A stretch of 64,000 nucleotides of DNA from Pleomorphomonas sp. T1.2MG-36 (GCF_950100655.1 NZ_CATNLY010000023.1:434001-498000), one strand, 5' to 3'; positions 54,153 to 64,000 are shown, numbered from the stretch's first letter. Program-made: numbers and translations. The notes: generated by a model not told the origin, from the sequence alone.

Positions 54153-54971
54153 TCAGTCGGCAAACAGCCGGACCGCGACGTCGCGGGGTCGGGCGGTATA
54201 GGGCCAGGACGTGACAATGAGGTCGGCACCAGCCGCCACATAGGCGGCCGCGTTGCTCGGATCGATACCGCCCGCCGCGCCCAGGCGAGCCCTCTTGCCC
54301 GGTTCCGGCAGACAGCCGACCAGTTCCGCCACCGCCTCAGGCGTGAACTTTTCAAGCTGGACCACGTCGAAGCCGGCGACAGCCGCCTCGACCGCCTCAT
54401 CGATCGTACCGACCTCGACGGTCAGCGCCTTCTCGGGCTGGGTTCGCCTGAGGCGAGCCGCGATGTCGGACAGGCTCTCGCCACCAAGAAACACCCGGTG
54501 TTCCGGGAAGACGAGGATGGTCTCCGACAGACCATGGCGATGGAGAATGCCTCCTCCGGCCCGGACGGCCAGTTGCGACAGGGCGCGGGCGCCCGGCACC
54601 GTCTTGCGCGTGGTCGCCACCGGAACAGGGGCCGCCGCCTCGACCACCGCACGGGTGGCGGTCGCAATGCCAGAGAGGATTTCGAGCAGCGTCTGTGCCG
54701 CCTTCCAGGCGCGGTGCAACTCGCCGGCTCGCCCACTTGCCTCCAGAATCGGCGTCCCCGCCGGCAGCCGATCGCCATCGCTGGCGTGAAGATCGACGGC
54801 AAGGCCGTCCATCATCCTGGCGGCCACCTCAATGCCGGCGAGCACCATGTCGTGGCGCGCCGTGAAGGTCATGCGGCCGGTGCGATGCCCTATGCCCAGG
54901 GCGTCGGTGGTCAGATCGCCGGCCGGCACGTCCTCGGCCAGCAGACGTTCGATCTCGGCGCGGGAAATCAC
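54153..54971 (-). CDS. modD: ModD, quinolinate phosphoribosyltransferase-like molybdenum protein
   Basis: A protein of 272 residues. NadC-like fold: LLAEDVPAGDLTTDALGIG, TRKTVPGARALSQLAVRAGGGILHRHGLSETILVFPEH, DVVQLEKFTPEAVAELV, and LGAAGGIDPSNAAAYVAAGADLIVTS. It overlaps the molbindin gene by four bases. In diazotrophs ModD is found with molybdenum genes, but its reaction there is not known. It could be mistaken for NadC, which the Mo context argues against. Confidence 0.87.
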   Translation of the reverse strand: MISRAEIERLLAEDVPAGDLTTDALGIGHRTGRMTFTARHDMVLAGIEVAARMMDGLAVDLHASDGDRLPAGTPILEASGRAGELHRAWKAAQTLLEILSGIATATRAVVEAAAPVPVATTRKTVPGARALSQLAVRAGGGILHRHGLSETILVFPEHRVFLGGESLSDIAARLRRTQPEKALTVEVGTIDEAVEAAVAGFDVVQLEKFTPEAVAELVGCLPEPGKRARLGAAGGIDPSNAAAYVAAGADLIVTSWPYTARPRDVAVRLFAD

Positions 54972-55180
54972 AGATCGATACCGATCATCACGTCGGACGC
55001 CTTGATGATGGCGGCGGCGTCCGCGCCGATCGTCAACCCCAGATCGTCGGCCGCCTCATTGGTGATCGCGGCGGTGACCACCATGCCGTCCACGATCTCC
55101 ACCTTGACATGCGTGGTGGTGGCGCCACGTGTGAGAGCCACTACCTTACCCTTCAGGATATTCCGCGCCGAGAGCCGCAT
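54968..55180 (-). CDS. mop: Molbindin (Mop), small molybdate-binding protein
   Basis: A protein of 70 residues. MRLSARNILKGKVVALTRGATTTHVKVEI is the standard single Mop domain, ending ASDVMIGID. The ATG at 55180 has GGAG 6 nt upstream; the ATG two codons earlier sits against it. Molbindins assemble into hexamers that store or buffer molybdate. It is divergent from DUF2478 across a candidate ModE box. Confidence 0.92.
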   Translation of the reverse strand: MRLSARNILKGKVVALTRGATTTHVKVEIVDGMVVTAAITNEAADDLGLTIGADAAAIIKASDVMIGIDL

Positions 55181-55212
55181 GGCCATCTCCGTGAGTGCGT
55201 GCCGTTTCACCT

Positions 55213-55236
55213 CGTTATATAGCCGAAACAATAACG
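55213..55236. promoter_or_regulatory. Candidate ModE/Mo-box between mop and the DUF2478 gene
   Basis: CGTTAT at 55213-55218 and ATAACG at 55231-55236 form a dyad with 12 bases between, and the left arm reads CGTTATATA as in known Mo-boxes. It sits between divergent molybdenum-related genes, so a molybdate-responsive ModE/Mop-type regulator may control both. Confidence 0.65.
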
Positions 55237-55307
55237 TTCAAGGCGGTTGGCCCGGCACTTGCGAGGCACCGATCACTGACGCCCGCATTCCGACAAGGAG
55301 TCTCTTC

Positions 55308-55910
55308 ATGACCCGTCGCCTGCTCGACCGCTTTCCGGCTCTCGATCCTGCCGACATCAATGCTTCCGAGCTGGCGGCGATCGTTTACGACGAGGGGGCT
55401 TCGGTGGACCATCTCATCGCCTTCTTCGCCGACGAACTCCAGGCCACGGGGCGCCGGGTGGGCGGCATCGTCCATCTCCCCGACGACGAGGAACCCGCGA
55501 GCAAAGACGTGACGCTGGTCGATCTTGTCGCCGGCGATCGCTGGCGGCAATTGCACGCATGCCCCTCCCCGGCCGAGGCCGCCATGACGAGGCAGCGCAT
55601 CCTCGCGGCCATCGAGGCGCAGGCCGACCTTGCGATCCTTCCACGCTTTGGCGCGGCGGAAATCACCGGCGGCGGCCATGCCGACACCTTCGGTACGCTG
55701 GCCGCCTTCGGCCTGCCGATCCTGACGGCGATCCGCCGGGACGACGTGGAGGCCTGGTTGCGGTTCACCGGCGGCATCGGCACCCTGCTTGCCTGCCGCC
55801 TGCGCGTCGTGCGCGACTGGTGGCAGGAAACAGACGGCCGGCGGCAGAAGATGCTTGCCCGCATGAACGCAAAAAGCGGCAACGTCGTGCCGCTTCTGCC
55901 GACCTTCTGA
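55308..55910 (+). CDS. DUF2478 protein, molybdenum-gene associated
   Basis: A protein of 200 residues; AAGGAG precedes the ATG. The N-terminal IVYDEGASVDHLIAFFADELQATGRRVGGIVHL looks like a degenerate P-loop nucleotide fold. LVDLVAGDRWRQLHACPSPAEAAMTRQRILAAIE, LILPRFGAAE-like LAILPRFGAAEITGGGH and AFGLPILTAIRRDDVEAW are the family core. Its function is unknown, but DUF2478 genes recur beside molybdate transport and nif genes, as here. Confidence 0.78.
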   Translation: MTRRLLDRFPALDPADINASELAAIVYDEGASVDHLIAFFADELQATGRRVGGIVHLPDDEEPASKDVTLVDLVAGDRWRQLHACPSPAEAAMTRQRILAAIEAQADLAILPRFGAAEITGGGHADTFGTLAAFGLPILTAIRRDDVEAWLRFTGGIGTLLACRLRVVRDWWQETDGRRQKMLARMNAKSGNVVPLLPTF

Positions 55911-55925
55911 CGATGTGAAACAGGC

Positions 55926-56243
55926 TCACGCCGCCAGCTTGTCGGGCTCGGCGTGGCTCTGGCAGTTCTTCGGACAGACGCGGGCGCAGGCATTGCAGCC
56001 GATGCAGGCGCCATCGTTGTCGGCGACCATGATCTTGCGGTTGAGTTCGCCGTCGAAGTCGTCGTCGTCGTCCTCGACGACCTTGCCGAGAATTTCGCCC
56101 TCGTCATCGACGCCATAGAGATGCATGACGTCGCGGTCGCAGACCTTGAAGCAGCGGGCGCAGCCGATGCAGGCGCCGCCGTCGATCGAGACGAGAAACA
56201 GCGGCGTCCAGGGACTGCCGTCGCGGGTGGTATAGTCGGCCAT
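55926..56243 (-). CDS. fdxB: Nif-specific 2[4Fe-4S] ferredoxin (FdxB/ferredoxin III type)
   Basis: A protein of 105 residues, ATG at 56243 with GGAG upstream. Two cluster motifs: CIGCARCFKVCDRD and CIGCNACARVCPKN, with a long acidic insert between (EDDDDDFDGEL), typical of the nif-specific ferredoxin III. It lies at the end of the nifENX unit and likely supplies electrons for cofactor synthesis or nitrogenase. Confidence 0.9.
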   Translation of the reverse strand: MADYTTRDGSPWTPLFLVSIDGGACIGCARCFKVCDRDVMHLYGVDDEGEILGKVVEDDDDDFDGELNRKIMVADNDGACIGCNACARVCPKNCQSHAEPDKLAA

Positions 56244-56277
56244 CAATTGTCTCCAGCACGGATGGTTCAGGGGGGCG

Positions 56278-56739
56278 TCAGAAGTCGGCAACTTTGGGAA
56301 AGCGCTCGACCATGGCGACGGCTTCGTCGACCAGCTTGCCACCGGCGGCGGCCAGCGCCTCAAAATCGTCGAAGCCGAAGCGGTGGGCGTCGCGCAATGT
56401 CCTTGAGATCACCACCAGCCGGCCAGCGGTGAGCAGAACGCGACCGAAGCCCTCGTGGTTGAGTTTCAGCATCGGCGAGGCCAGCCGGCCGGTCGCCTGC
56501 TCAATGGCGAGACCGACCGCGCCATAGAAGGCCTCGACGCGATCGATGATGTCGGGATCGGGATCGTCGATGATCGGTCGCGACCGTCTTTCCGCGCGGC
56601 TGACGATGAAATCGGCCAGCACCTCGGCGTCGGACTTGCGGTCCCAGACGCCGTGACTGTCGGCGGCGCGGACGAGGCGGGCCAGTGTCTTGACGAAGGG
56701 ATGATCGACGGCGGAGACTGGCGGGGCGATGTCACTCAT
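56278..56739 (-). CDS. NifX-associated nitrogen fixation protein (DUF269)
   Basis: A protein of 153 residues. HPFVKTLARLVRAADSHGVWDRKSDAEVLADFIV, then LNHEGFGRVLLTAGRLVVISRTLRDAHRFGFDDFEAL, the DUF269 core. It is found next to nifX in nearly all diazotrophs; its molecular role is unclear. It is 3 bp after nifX. Confidence 0.92.
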   Translation of the reverse strand: MSDIAPPVSAVDHPFVKTLARLVRAADSHGVWDRKSDAEVLADFIVSRAERRSRPIIDDPDPDIIDRVEAFYGAVGLAIEQATGRLASPMLKLNHEGFGRVLLTAGRLVVISRTLRDAHRFGFDDFEALAAAGGKLVDEAVAMVERFPKVADF

Positions 56740-56742
56740 GGC

Positions 56743-57231
56743 TCAATCGTCCTCGAAATCGGGTCGGGGCGCGGCAACGCCGGCCGCCTCAAGAACCTTG
56801 CGAAGCCATGGCGGCGGGCTGCCGGTCAGCATGGCGCGCACCTTTTCCAGTACGTCGTCAATGGCCGCCGGTTGTGCCTTGATCGGGTGGATGCGGCTTG
56901 CCACCGCCTTGGCGGCGGCCGGTCCGCCGATGGCCAGGCAGAACAGCAGATGACAGCCGGCGAGTGCATCGACCTTGGGCGTGATGCGGTCGTCGCCATC
57001 GGCCCGGTGCGTGCCGTCGCCCTCGGTGTTGCCCTCGAACTCAACGGCTTCGACGAAGCTCCAGCCGGACGGCGTCACATCGTAGATCGCGAATTTGGGC
57101 GCCGAACCGAAGTGGGCGTTGAGCCCCTTGAGATCGGAGGAGGCGATGGCGACCCGTACCGCGCCGGGCGGCGAAGTGGGTTTCGTTGCCGTGTCAGTGT
57201 CGACGAGGCTGAGGCGACGGACGGCTGTCAT
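56743..57231 (-). CDS. nifX: NifX, FeMo-cofactor precursor carrier
   Basis: A protein of 162 residues. VRVAIASSDLKGLNAHFGSAPKFAIYDV is the NifX/NafY/dinitrogenase-cofactor domain, followed by RITPKVDALAGCHLLFCLAIGGPAAAKAV. It binds NifB-co or VK-cluster between NifEN steps. The start overlaps the 3' end of nifN by 38 bp. Confidence 0.92.
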   Translation of the reverse strand: MTAVRRLSLVDTDTATKPTSPPGAVRVAIASSDLKGLNAHFGSAPKFAIYDVTPSGWSFVEAVEFEGNTEGDGTHRADGDDRITPKVDALAGCHLLFCLAIGGPAAAKAVASRIHPIKAQPAAIDDVLEKVRAMLTGSPPPWLRKVLEAAGVAAPRPDFEDD

Positions 57232-58570
57232 GGGGTGTCTCCCGGTTGCGGAGAGGATCGAGGCTGTCGGGGGTCGGATGGTGACGGTCGGATGCGATCA
57301 GGGTGTTCGCGACCTCGAAGATCAGGTCGCGCGTGCCCTCGTAGAGAACGCTGCGCCGGTGCTGCGCGCCGAGCCGGTCGAAGATTGGAAAGCCGACGCG
57401 AAACAGCGGGACTCCCAGCCGTTCCGACGCCTGCCGGCCATGAGCGTGGCTGACCAGGAGATCGACGCCGGCTGCCCGCTCCTCAAGGTCGCCGAGATCG
57501 CCCACGGTCACCTCGGCCGGGACGACGGCGAGAATGGGATTGTCCGGCGTCGCGGCGATCGCCACGGTGGTCTCGGCGCCCATTTCGGCGAAGAAGGCGG
57601 CCATCTGGTAGAGGAGGTCCGGCTCGGCGGCGACGGCGACCTTGCGGCCGCCGAAGTGGAAATGACCATCCAGCATGGCGTCCTGCAGCTGCGAGCGGCG
57701 GCGACGGATCGCGGCCGGCACCGGCCGGCCGGACAGGCGTGAGAGCTGCGCCACCAGGCGGTCGGCGGCGGCAAGGCCGGTCAGCGTCGGCAGGAGCGTG
57801 TAGGCAAGACCGGTCTTCCGGCGCAGCGCCTCGGCCGGCCGGCGCATGTGCTCGCCAATGGCGATGCAGTGGCAGGCGCCGCCAAGCGACTCGATGTCGG
57901 CGATAGGCGTGCCGCCGTAAGTTGAGGATACCCAGCGATCCGGCACCGTGCCGTCGAGCGAGCCGGAGATATCCGGCAGGATCACCGGTGCGAGACCGAA
58001 GGCCTCGACCGTCTGCCGCACGGTATCGATGTCGCCGACCGTGAAATGGCTGGGCGCAAGGATGACGAGACGCTCAGGGTCACGGCAGGTTGTTTGCCGG
58101 GTCAGCGCCTCGATCGTCGCCGTGACGGCGGCGCTCCAACCCTCCTCGATCGAGCCGCGGAAGTCGGGGGTCTCGGCTAGCACCACGCGGCAATCGCCGA
58201 GCACATCAGCACGGCGACCAGAGATCGAGGCGAGATCGGCGGCGAAATCCTCGCCGCGCGTTTCCACCAGCGCCGTTGTGCAGACGCCGATCAGCTTCGG
58301 GTTGGCGCGGGTCCGGATGTTGAGAAGAGCCTCTTCCAGGTGATCGGCGCCGCCGAGCACCGTCGATATCTCGTTCATCGCCGTCGTCTGGATGGGGATG
58401 GTTTCCTTGAAATGGCGGACGAGCAGCACCAGCGCGAAGGCGGTGCAGCCCTGGCTGCCATGGAGGAGCGGCATGGTGCCTTCGATGCCGAGAAAGGCAT
58501 AGGCGGCGCCGAGCGGCTGCGACGACTTCAGCGGATTGGTGGAGAGGGAGCGGATTTCATTGACCGGCAT
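57194..58570 (-). CDS. nifN: NifN, FeMo-cofactor scaffold beta subunit
   Basis: A protein of 458 residues from the ATG at 58570. It shows nitrogenase-like order: NPLKSSQPLGAAYAFLGIEGTMPLLHGSQGC (Cys42, cluster ligand), TTAMNEISTVLGG, VCTTALVETRGEDF. It forms the NifEN complex on which the cofactor is completed. The C-terminal tail beyond the usual end is Pro/Arg-rich and overlaps nifX. It follows nifE by 10 bp. Confidence 0.94.
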   Translation of the reverse strand: MPVNEIRSLSTNPLKSSQPLGAAYAFLGIEGTMPLLHGSQGCTAFALVLLVRHFKETIPIQTTAMNEISTVLGGADHLEEALLNIRTRANPKLIGVCTTALVETRGEDFAADLASISGRRADVLGDCRVVLAETPDFRGSIEEGWSAAVTATIEALTRQTTCRDPERLVILAPSHFTVGDIDTVRQTVEAFGLAPVILPDISGSLDGTVPDRWVSSTYGGTPIADIESLGGACHCIAIGEHMRRPAEALRRKTGLAYTLLPTLTGLAAADRLVAQLSRLSGRPVPAAIRRRRSQLQDAMLDGHFHFGGRKVAVAAEPDLLYQMAAFFAEMGAETTVAIAATPDNPILAVVPAEVTVGDLGDLEERAAGVDLLVSHAHGRQASERLGVPLFRVGFPIFDRLGAQHRRSVLYEGTRDLIFEVANTLIASDRHHPTPDSLDPLRNRETPHDSRPSPQPRRH

Positions 58571-58580
58571 GACCGTCTCC

Positions 58581-60059
58581 TCAGCAATCGTCGGCGTCTT
58601 CGAGGACGCCGCTGGCAAACTTGCGAAAGCTGTGAGCCACCTCGGCCGGCGGAATACCGGGGTCCGTGAGCCGACCCGCCTCGTCCCAGGGCGCCGGCTG
58701 GCGCAGGGCGGGGAACACCGGACTGTTGACGGCGAGGTCGATCCGCTTGAGCAGTTCGACGATGCCCTCGTAACCGGCGTAGGGGTGATGGCGCTCCTGA
58801 TTGACGTCGAGCCAGGGCGCCTTCGCCTTCAGGGCGATGAACTGAGTACGACTGCCCGACAGCATGATGTCGGCCTCGCCATCGGCCAGCATGCGGTAGA
58901 TCTCGCGCGGCGCCAGGCGGTCGAACAGGTGCTTCTCATCCCTCAGCGCGGCGAGCGCCCGCGCCTTGTCCTCGTCGGTCGACTTCTTGATCGAGGTACG
59001 GATCACCTCCATACCCGCCTCCTGAAGGGCATCAACCATCGACCAGCTCTTGACACCGCCGGTGTTGAGCAGCACCCGCTTGCCGGCAAGCCGCCGCTTG
59101 AAGGGCGCGATGCGCTGCCAGGCGATCGCCTCTTCGCGGGTGATCAGCGCCTCGGCCCGGTCGAGGAGGTCGGCGGGCGCGCCCTGTTCCACCAGCAGCC
59201 GGCAGAGGCCGCGGATGGCCGACGAGGTGTCGGAGATGCCGTAGAAGGACCCCTCGAAATAGGGGATACCCCAGCGCTCCTCCATCCGGCGGGCCAGAGC
59301 AATCAGCGCCGACGAGCAGACGATCATGTTGGCCTTGGCGCGATGGGCGGAGGCGACATCGCGATAGCGGGCGTCGCCGGGAATGACGGCGCGCAAGCGG
59401 ATGCCGAGCTCTTCGAGCAGCGGCTTCACGAACCAGAACTCGCCGACCAGATTGTACTCGCCGAGGATGTTGACGTCGTAGAGGCCGACGTCATCGGGCT
59501 CGATGGTGCCGATGACATGCTCAAGCAGCGTCTCGCCGGCCAGCTTGTTGCCGAGGTTCTTCGAACCGGCGAAACCGGGAGCATCGACGGGCACCACCGG
59601 CCGATCGAAGCGTTCGCTCGCCCGCTTGCAGACGGCGGCGACATCGTCGCCGATCAGCGCGGTGACGCAGGTGGAATAGACGAAGACGGCGGGCGGATCG
59701 TGCCGCTCGACGATGGTCCGGATCGCCTTGAACAGTTTCTTCTCACCGTTGCCCATGACGATGTCGAGCTCGGAGAGATCGGTGGTGAACGACCGCCGCC
59801 AGAGGTCGGAGCCGGAGGAGGCCGCGTGGCGATTGTCCCAGGAGTTTCCCTCGCAGGCGAGCGGGCCATGGATGAGATGGGCGACGTCGGTGATCGGCTG
59901 AAGCACGATCTTGGCGCCGTCGAAAGCGCAGCCTCCCGCCGCCGCGCCGGGCGTCAGCGGCTTCGAGCACCCCTTCTTGCGCGTCGTCTCGGACTTTTCC
60001 CGATTGGTCGGGCAAGCCGGCTCGTCGAACAGGGTGGCTATCCTGGCCTTCAGGGACAT
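58581..60059 (-). CDS. nifE: NifE, FeMo-cofactor scaffold alpha subunit
   Basis: A protein of 492 residues from the ATG at 60059. GGCAFDGAKIVLQPITDVAHLIHGPLACEGNSWDNR carries Cys44 and Cys69; CVTALIGDD and IVCSSALIALARRMEERWGIPYFEGSFYG are the family core. It pairs with NifN. The gap to nifK contains a strong hairpin, so nifE expression may be stepped down relative to nifHDK. Confidence 0.95.
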   Translation of the reverse strand: MSLKARIATLFDEPACPTNREKSETTRKKGCSKPLTPGAAAGGCAFDGAKIVLQPITDVAHLIHGPLACEGNSWDNRHAASSGSDLWRRSFTTDLSELDIVMGNGEKKLFKAIRTIVERHDPPAVFVYSTCVTALIGDDVAAVCKRASERFDRPVVPVDAPGFAGSKNLGNKLAGETLLEHVIGTIEPDDVGLYDVNILGEYNLVGEFWFVKPLLEELGIRLRAVIPGDARYRDVASAHRAKANMIVCSSALIALARRMEERWGIPYFEGSFYGISDTSSAIRGLCRLLVEQGAPADLLDRAEALITREEAIAWQRIAPFKRRLAGKRVLLNTGGVKSWSMVDALQEAGMEVIRTSIKKSTDEDKARALAALRDEKHLFDRLAPREIYRMLADGEADIMLSGSRTQFIALKAKAPWLDVNQERHHPYAGYEGIVELLKRIDLAVNSPVFPALRQPAPWDEAGRLTDPGIPPAEVAHSFRKFASGVLEDADDC

Positions 60060-60089
60060 CGGCGCCTCTCTGGTGTCATGTGCGAGGAG

Positions 60090-60114
60090 AGCCGGCTCCG
60101 AGTGTCGGAGCCGG
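60090..60114 (-). promoter_or_regulatory. Hairpin between nifK and nifE
   Basis: A perfect 11-bp stem GCCGGCTCCGA / TCGGAGCCGGC with a 3-nt loop and no U-run. It probably stabilises the nifHDK part of the transcript or partly terminates it. Confidence 0.6.
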
Positions 60115-60124
60115 CGTTGGCCGA

Positions 60125-61666
60125 TCAGCGGGTCAGATCGAACGAGATGTCCGTCTCGCCGGCGATGTTGGTCTCGGCGTCGAGCTTGTCGAACAGCTTG
60201 TCGAGGATGGTGGTGAGCACCCTGAGGCCGCCCTGATAGCCGATCACCGGGAAGCGGTGATGGTGGTGACGATCGAAGATCGGGAAGGTCAGGCGGATCA
60301 GCGGCGTCTTGGTATCGCGTTCGAGATACTTGCCGTGGCTGTTGCCGATCAGGAAATCGACCGGCTCGGTGAAGAGCAGCGAGCGCAGGTGCCAGAGATC
60401 CTTGTGCGCGTAGGCCTTGCAGTCCTTGCCGAAGGGCGAGCCGTCGAACAGCTTCCGCATGCCCTCGGCCCACTCCTTGCCGCCGTTGGTCGACAGGCAA
60501 TGGACGGGCTCGCCGCCGGTCTCCAGAATGAACCGGGCCATCGCCTCGACGAAGTCCGGATCGCCGAAGATGGCGTAGCGCTTGCCGTGCAGATAGGCCT
60601 GGCTGTCGGCCATGGCGTCGACGAGGCGGCCACGCTCCAGACGAAGCGCCTCGGGAATGGTCTTGCCGGAGAGCGCCGAGACCTTCATCAGCAGCTCGTC
60701 GGTGGCTTTGACGCCGAGCGGATAGTGGAAGCTCGCCGTCTCCTGGCCGACGCTCGCCGCATATTCCAGCGTCTTGCGGCTGTTCCAGTGCTGGAGGGCG
60801 ACGGTCGCCTTGGCGCCCCTGGCCGCCTTCAGTTCATCGATGGTGGTACCGCCGTCATACATGCGGTACTCGCCGTCCGACGGGGTGTCGAACTGATCGG
60901 ATGCGTCACCGATGAAGGTATAGCTGACGCCCATCAGGCCGAGGATGCGGGCGAACTCGCGGTTGTTGCCGACGCAGAAGCCATCGAAGCCCGGTACGAT
61001 GTTGATGGTGTCGACCGACGCGGCGACGACCGGGCTGTCCTTCCAGAAGTGCTCGAGAATGCCCTTGATGGCGTTGTCGTAGCCATCGATGTGGCTGCCG
61101 ACGAAGGACGGTGTATGGGCGAAGGGCACGTCGAAGTCTTCAGGCACCGAGCCCTTGGCCTTGGCGTTGCCGATGAAGCCGTGCAGGTCGTCACCAATCA
61201 CCTCGGCCATGCAGGTGGTGGAGACGGCGATCATCTTCGGCTGGTAGAGCGAATAGCAGTTGGCGAGGCCATCGATCATGTTGTTGAGGCCCCCGAACAC
61301 CGCTGCGTCCTCTGTCATCGAGGAGGAGACCGCCGTGCAAGGCTCCTTGAAGTGGCGCGAGAGATGCGAGCGGAAATAGGCGGCGCAGCCCTGCGAGCCA
61401 TGGACGAAGCTCATGGTCTTCTCGAAACCGGCGGCGGCGAACACGGCGCCGAGCGGCTGGCAGGCCTTGGCGGGATTGATGACCAGCGCCTCCCGGGCGA
61501 AGTTCTTTTCCCGGTAGTCCCACCCCTTGGTGTATTCGGACTGAAGGGCCGTGGCGTCGATGCCGGCGGCACCGTCGCAGGCCTTCTTGCGGGCGAACAT
61601 CTCCTGGTATTCCGGTTCGCGGAACAGAGGACCATGGTCAAGGATCTTTTCGACTGACTGGGGCAT
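60125..61666 (-). CDS. nifK: Nitrogenase MoFe protein beta chain NifK
   Basis: A protein of 513 residues. P-cluster cysteines are all seen: Cys69 (AKACQPLG), Cys94 ([12 protein letters not shown]) and Cys152 ([11 protein letters not shown]). [21 protein letters not shown] and [21 protein letters not shown] are characteristic. With NifD it forms the heterotetramer that reduces N2. The gap to nifD is about 135 bp without another gene. Confidence 0.97.
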   Translation of the reverse strand: MPQSVEKILDHGPLFREPEYQEMFARKKACDGAAGIDATALQSEYTKGWDYREKNFAREALVINPAKACQPLGAVFAAAGFEKTMSFVHGSQGCAAYFRSHLSRHFKEPCTAVSSSMTEDAAVFGGLNNMIDGLANCYSLYQPKMIAVSTTCMAEVIGDDLHGFIGNAKAKGSVPEDFDVPFAHTPSFVGSHIDGYDNAIKGILEHFWKDSPVVAASVDTINIVPGFDGFCVGNNREFARILGLMGVSYTFIGDASDQFDTPSDGEYRMYDGGTTIDELKAARGAKATVALQHWNSRKTLEYAASVGQETASFHYPLGVKATDELLMKVSALSGKTIPEALRLERGRLVDAMADSQAYLHGKRYAIFGDPDFVEAMARFILETGGEPVHCLSTNGGKEWAEGMRKLFDGSPFGKDCKAYAHKDLWHLRSLLFTEPVDFLIGNSHGKYLERDTKTPLIRLTFPIFDRHHHHRFPVIGYQGGLRVLTTILDKLFDKLDAETNIAGETDISFDLTR

Positions 61667-61801
61667 TGTCTGACCTCATCGCCCGCGCCGCGCCATACGG
61701 CGGCAGACGGGCATGGGAGTATCGGTCACGCGCCAAAGGGCGTGGTGGACGTGTCAAGGCTGTCGGGAAGCCCACTCCCCTTCACGGGAGGGAGCGTCAG
61801 G

Positions 61802-63316
61802 TCATTCGGCGGCCGCGAGGAGTTCGCCGCCGTCCGTCCAGGGGGCGTCGAACAGATCCCAGACCGGGTTGTTGATGGCCAGATCCATGTCGCGGGCGAA
61901 GATGGCGAAGCCGTCGTAGCCGTGATAGGGGCCCGAATAATCCCAAGAGTGCATCTGGCGGAAGGGAATGCCCATCTTCTGGACGGGGTACTTTTCCTTG
62001 ATGCCCGAGCCGACGAGATCGGGGCGGATCTTCTCGACGAACTTCTCCAACTCGTAGCCAGTGACATCGTCGTAGATCAGCGTGCCGGGCTTGGCATAGT
62101 GACCGGTGCGCTGGTAGTCGTCGTTGTGGGCGAACTCGTAGCCGGTTCCGGCAATCTCCATGCCGAGATCCTCGTAGGCGGTCATGACGTGACGCGGCCG
62201 GAGCCCGCCGACGTAGAGCATGACCTTCTTGCCCTTGAGGCGCGGGCCGTATTTCTCGACGATGCCATCAACCAGCGGCTTGTACCTGGCGATGACCTCC
62301 TCGGCCTTGGCCTCGATCTCGGGGCCGAAGTGCCTGGCGATCTTGCGCAGGCTGGCGGCGATCTGCGACGGGCCAAAGAAGTTGTACTCCATCCACGGAA
62401 TGCCGTACTTCTCTTCCATGTGCCGGCAGATGTAGTTCATCGAGCGGTAGCAGTGGATGAGGTTGAGCTTGGCCTTCGGCGCCCGCTCCATTTCCGCCAG
62501 CGTCGCATCGCCCGACCAGTTGCCACAGATGCGCAGCCCCATTTCCTCGAGAAGACGGCGTGACGCCCAGGCGTCGCCGCCGATGTTGTAGTCGCCGACG
62601 ATGTTGACGTCGTAGGGGCCGGCTTCCCATTCCGCCTCGGCGCTCTTGTCGAGCACCCAATCGCGGATGGCGTCGTTGGCGATGTGGTGGCCGAGCGACT
62701 GCGACACGCCACGGAAGCCCTCGCAGCGGACGGGGACGATGGTCTTGCCGATTTCCTTGCCCTTGCGACGGGAGACGGCCTCGATGTCGTCGCCGATGAG
62801 ACCGATCGGGCACTCCGACTGCACCGAGATGCCGCCGTTGAGCGGGAACATCTGCTCGATCTCGTCGATCACCTTGTCGAGCTTCTTGTCGCCACCGAAG
62901 ACGATGTCCTTCTCCTGGAAGTCGGAGGTGATCTGCATGGTGCCGAAGGCATCGATGCCGGTGGTGCCGACATAGTAGTTGCGGCGTTGCGACCATGAAT
63001 ACTGACCGCAGCCGACGGGGCCATGGCTGATGTGGACCATGTCCTTCACCGGCCCCCACACCACGCCCTTGGAGCCGGCGTAGGCGCAGCCGCGAATGGT
63101 CATGACGCCGGGGATCGACTTGATGTTCGACTTGACCTCGCACTCGGTGAGAAGCGGGCCCTCCTCGCCGACCGGCGCATCCGGTGCCGCCTCGGCCGCC
63201 TTGGCGACGGCCAGGTGCTTCTTGCGCCGCTTGGCGAACTTGTCGGGATATTGCGCAAGGACCTCGGTGATGTACTGCTCGTGGGCCTTGCCGTCGTTTT
63301 CGTAACTGTCGCTCAT
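61802..63316 (-). CDS. nifD: Nitrogenase MoFe protein alpha chain NifD
   Basis: A protein of 504 residues. P-cluster ligands Cys77 (RGCAYAG), Cys103 (VGCGQYSW) and Cys169 ([11 protein letters not shown]) are present. FeMo-cofactor ligands are Cys289 ([16 protein letters not shown]) and His456 ([12 protein letters not shown]), matching Cys275 and His442 of the Azotobacter protein. All key residues are intact, so it is a functional Mo-type subunit. Confidence 0.97.
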   Translation of the reverse strand: MSDSYENDGKAHEQYITEVLAQYPDKFAKRRKKHLAVAKAAEAAPDAPVGEEGPLLTECEVKSNIKSIPGVMTIRGCAYAGSKGVVWGPVKDMVHISHGPVGCGQYSWSQRRNYYVGTTGIDAFGTMQITSDFQEKDIVFGGDKKLDKVIDEIEQMFPLNGGISVQSECPIGLIGDDIEAVSRRKGKEIGKTIVPVRCEGFRGVSQSLGHHIANDAIRDWVLDKSAEAEWEAGPYDVNIVGDYNIGGDAWASRRLLEEMGLRICGNWSGDATLAEMERAPKAKLNLIHCYRSMNYICRHMEEKYGIPWMEYNFFGPSQIAASLRKIARHFGPEIEAKAEEVIARYKPLVDGIVEKYGPRLKGKKVMLYVGGLRPRHVMTAYEDLGMEIAGTGYEFAHNDDYQRTGHYAKPGTLIYDDVTGYELEKFVEKIRPDLVGSGIKEKYPVQKMGIPFRQMHSWDYSGPYHGYDGFAIFARDMDLAINNPVWDLFDAPWTDGGELLAAAE

Positions 63317-63395
63317 GGACTTGTCCTCGCGGAAGGGGCCGAAAAATGAACGCGAAAGCCGGGGTCAAGGCCCGGCCTCCGCCTCCTCCCGGAAA

Positions 63396-64000
<605 letters not shown>

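Noticed and set aside
54153..54971. Ordinary NadC of NAD synthesis
   Set aside because: No nadA or nadB nearby; it overlaps mop and lies in the molybdenum/nif context, which fits ModD.
54117..55307. Long upstream extension of the DUF2478 frame
   Set aside because: It is antisense to modD and mop; AAGGAG before 55308 marks the true start.

Overview
The window comes from a high-GC alphaproteobacterial chromosome, most likely a free-living diazotroph of the Hyphomicrobiales (Pleomorphomonas-like; the genus is a guess). The evidence is a molybdenum nitrogenase cluster with draT/draG, NifA/sigma54-type promoter signals, an alphaproteobacterial chemotaxis operon and Rhizobiales-style ABC sugar uptake genes. 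The window cuts a glycoside hydrolase at the left edge and nifH at the right edge.

Layout. (1) 1-6281: a carbohydrate uptake operon on the plus strand, with a GH32/43-like enzyme (5' end missing), a serine beta-lactamase-like esterase, a binding protein, two permeases and a MalK-type ATPase. (2) 6821-22159: tRNA-Thr(GGT) followed by about 15 kb of accessory DNA. A 65-bp segment of the tRNA 3' half plus its flank recurs at 22095 with one mismatch. Diverged copies lie at about 10937 and 17714. The whole reads as a composite, tandem tRNA-integrated island with a decayed tyrosine-integrase end beside the distal repeat. Cargo: an autotransporter, a DUF6641 gene, hydrolases, AraC and LysR regulators, an NADP reductase-like protein, a semialdehyde dehydrogenase, an FMN reductase, a DGPF/ECF42-type sigma factor pair and a GNAT acetyltransferase. 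A second autotransporter with a nearly matching translocator but a different passenger lies just past the distal repeat. (3) 25403-31451: a compact operon of SDR dehydrogenase, FGGY kinase and a TrpA-like TIM-barrel protein. It is divergent from a SorC-type regulator and a DMT transporter, and matching operator-like palindromes lie upstream of both transcription units. It looks like an undescribed sugar or polyol catabolic pathway in which the TrpA-like protein would be the aldolase.

(4) 31712-44475: signalling. A PilZ protein with an overlapping small membrane protein and an HD-GYP response regulator are followed by a chemotaxis operon (STAS, CheY, CheA, CheW, MCP, CheW, MCP, CheW, CheR, CheB) with a homogenised MCP-CheW tandem duplication. 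(5) 44500-50605: a TetR-controlled MFS/HlyD efflux system, an orphan cheB 3' fragment, an M48 peptidase and a DUF898 membrane protein.

(6) 50789-64000: nitrogen fixation. On the minus strand, nifH(partial)-D-K-E-N-X, a NifX-associated gene and a ferredoxin form the structural and cofactor-assembly operon. mop and modD (with nifQ after them) diverge from a DUF2478 gene across a ModE-like box and handle molybdenum. A NifA/sigma54-type promoter precedes the iscA-like, nifW, draT and draG genes. DraT/DraG would switch NifH off and on by ADP-ribosylation of an arginine whose codon is visible at the right edge of the window.
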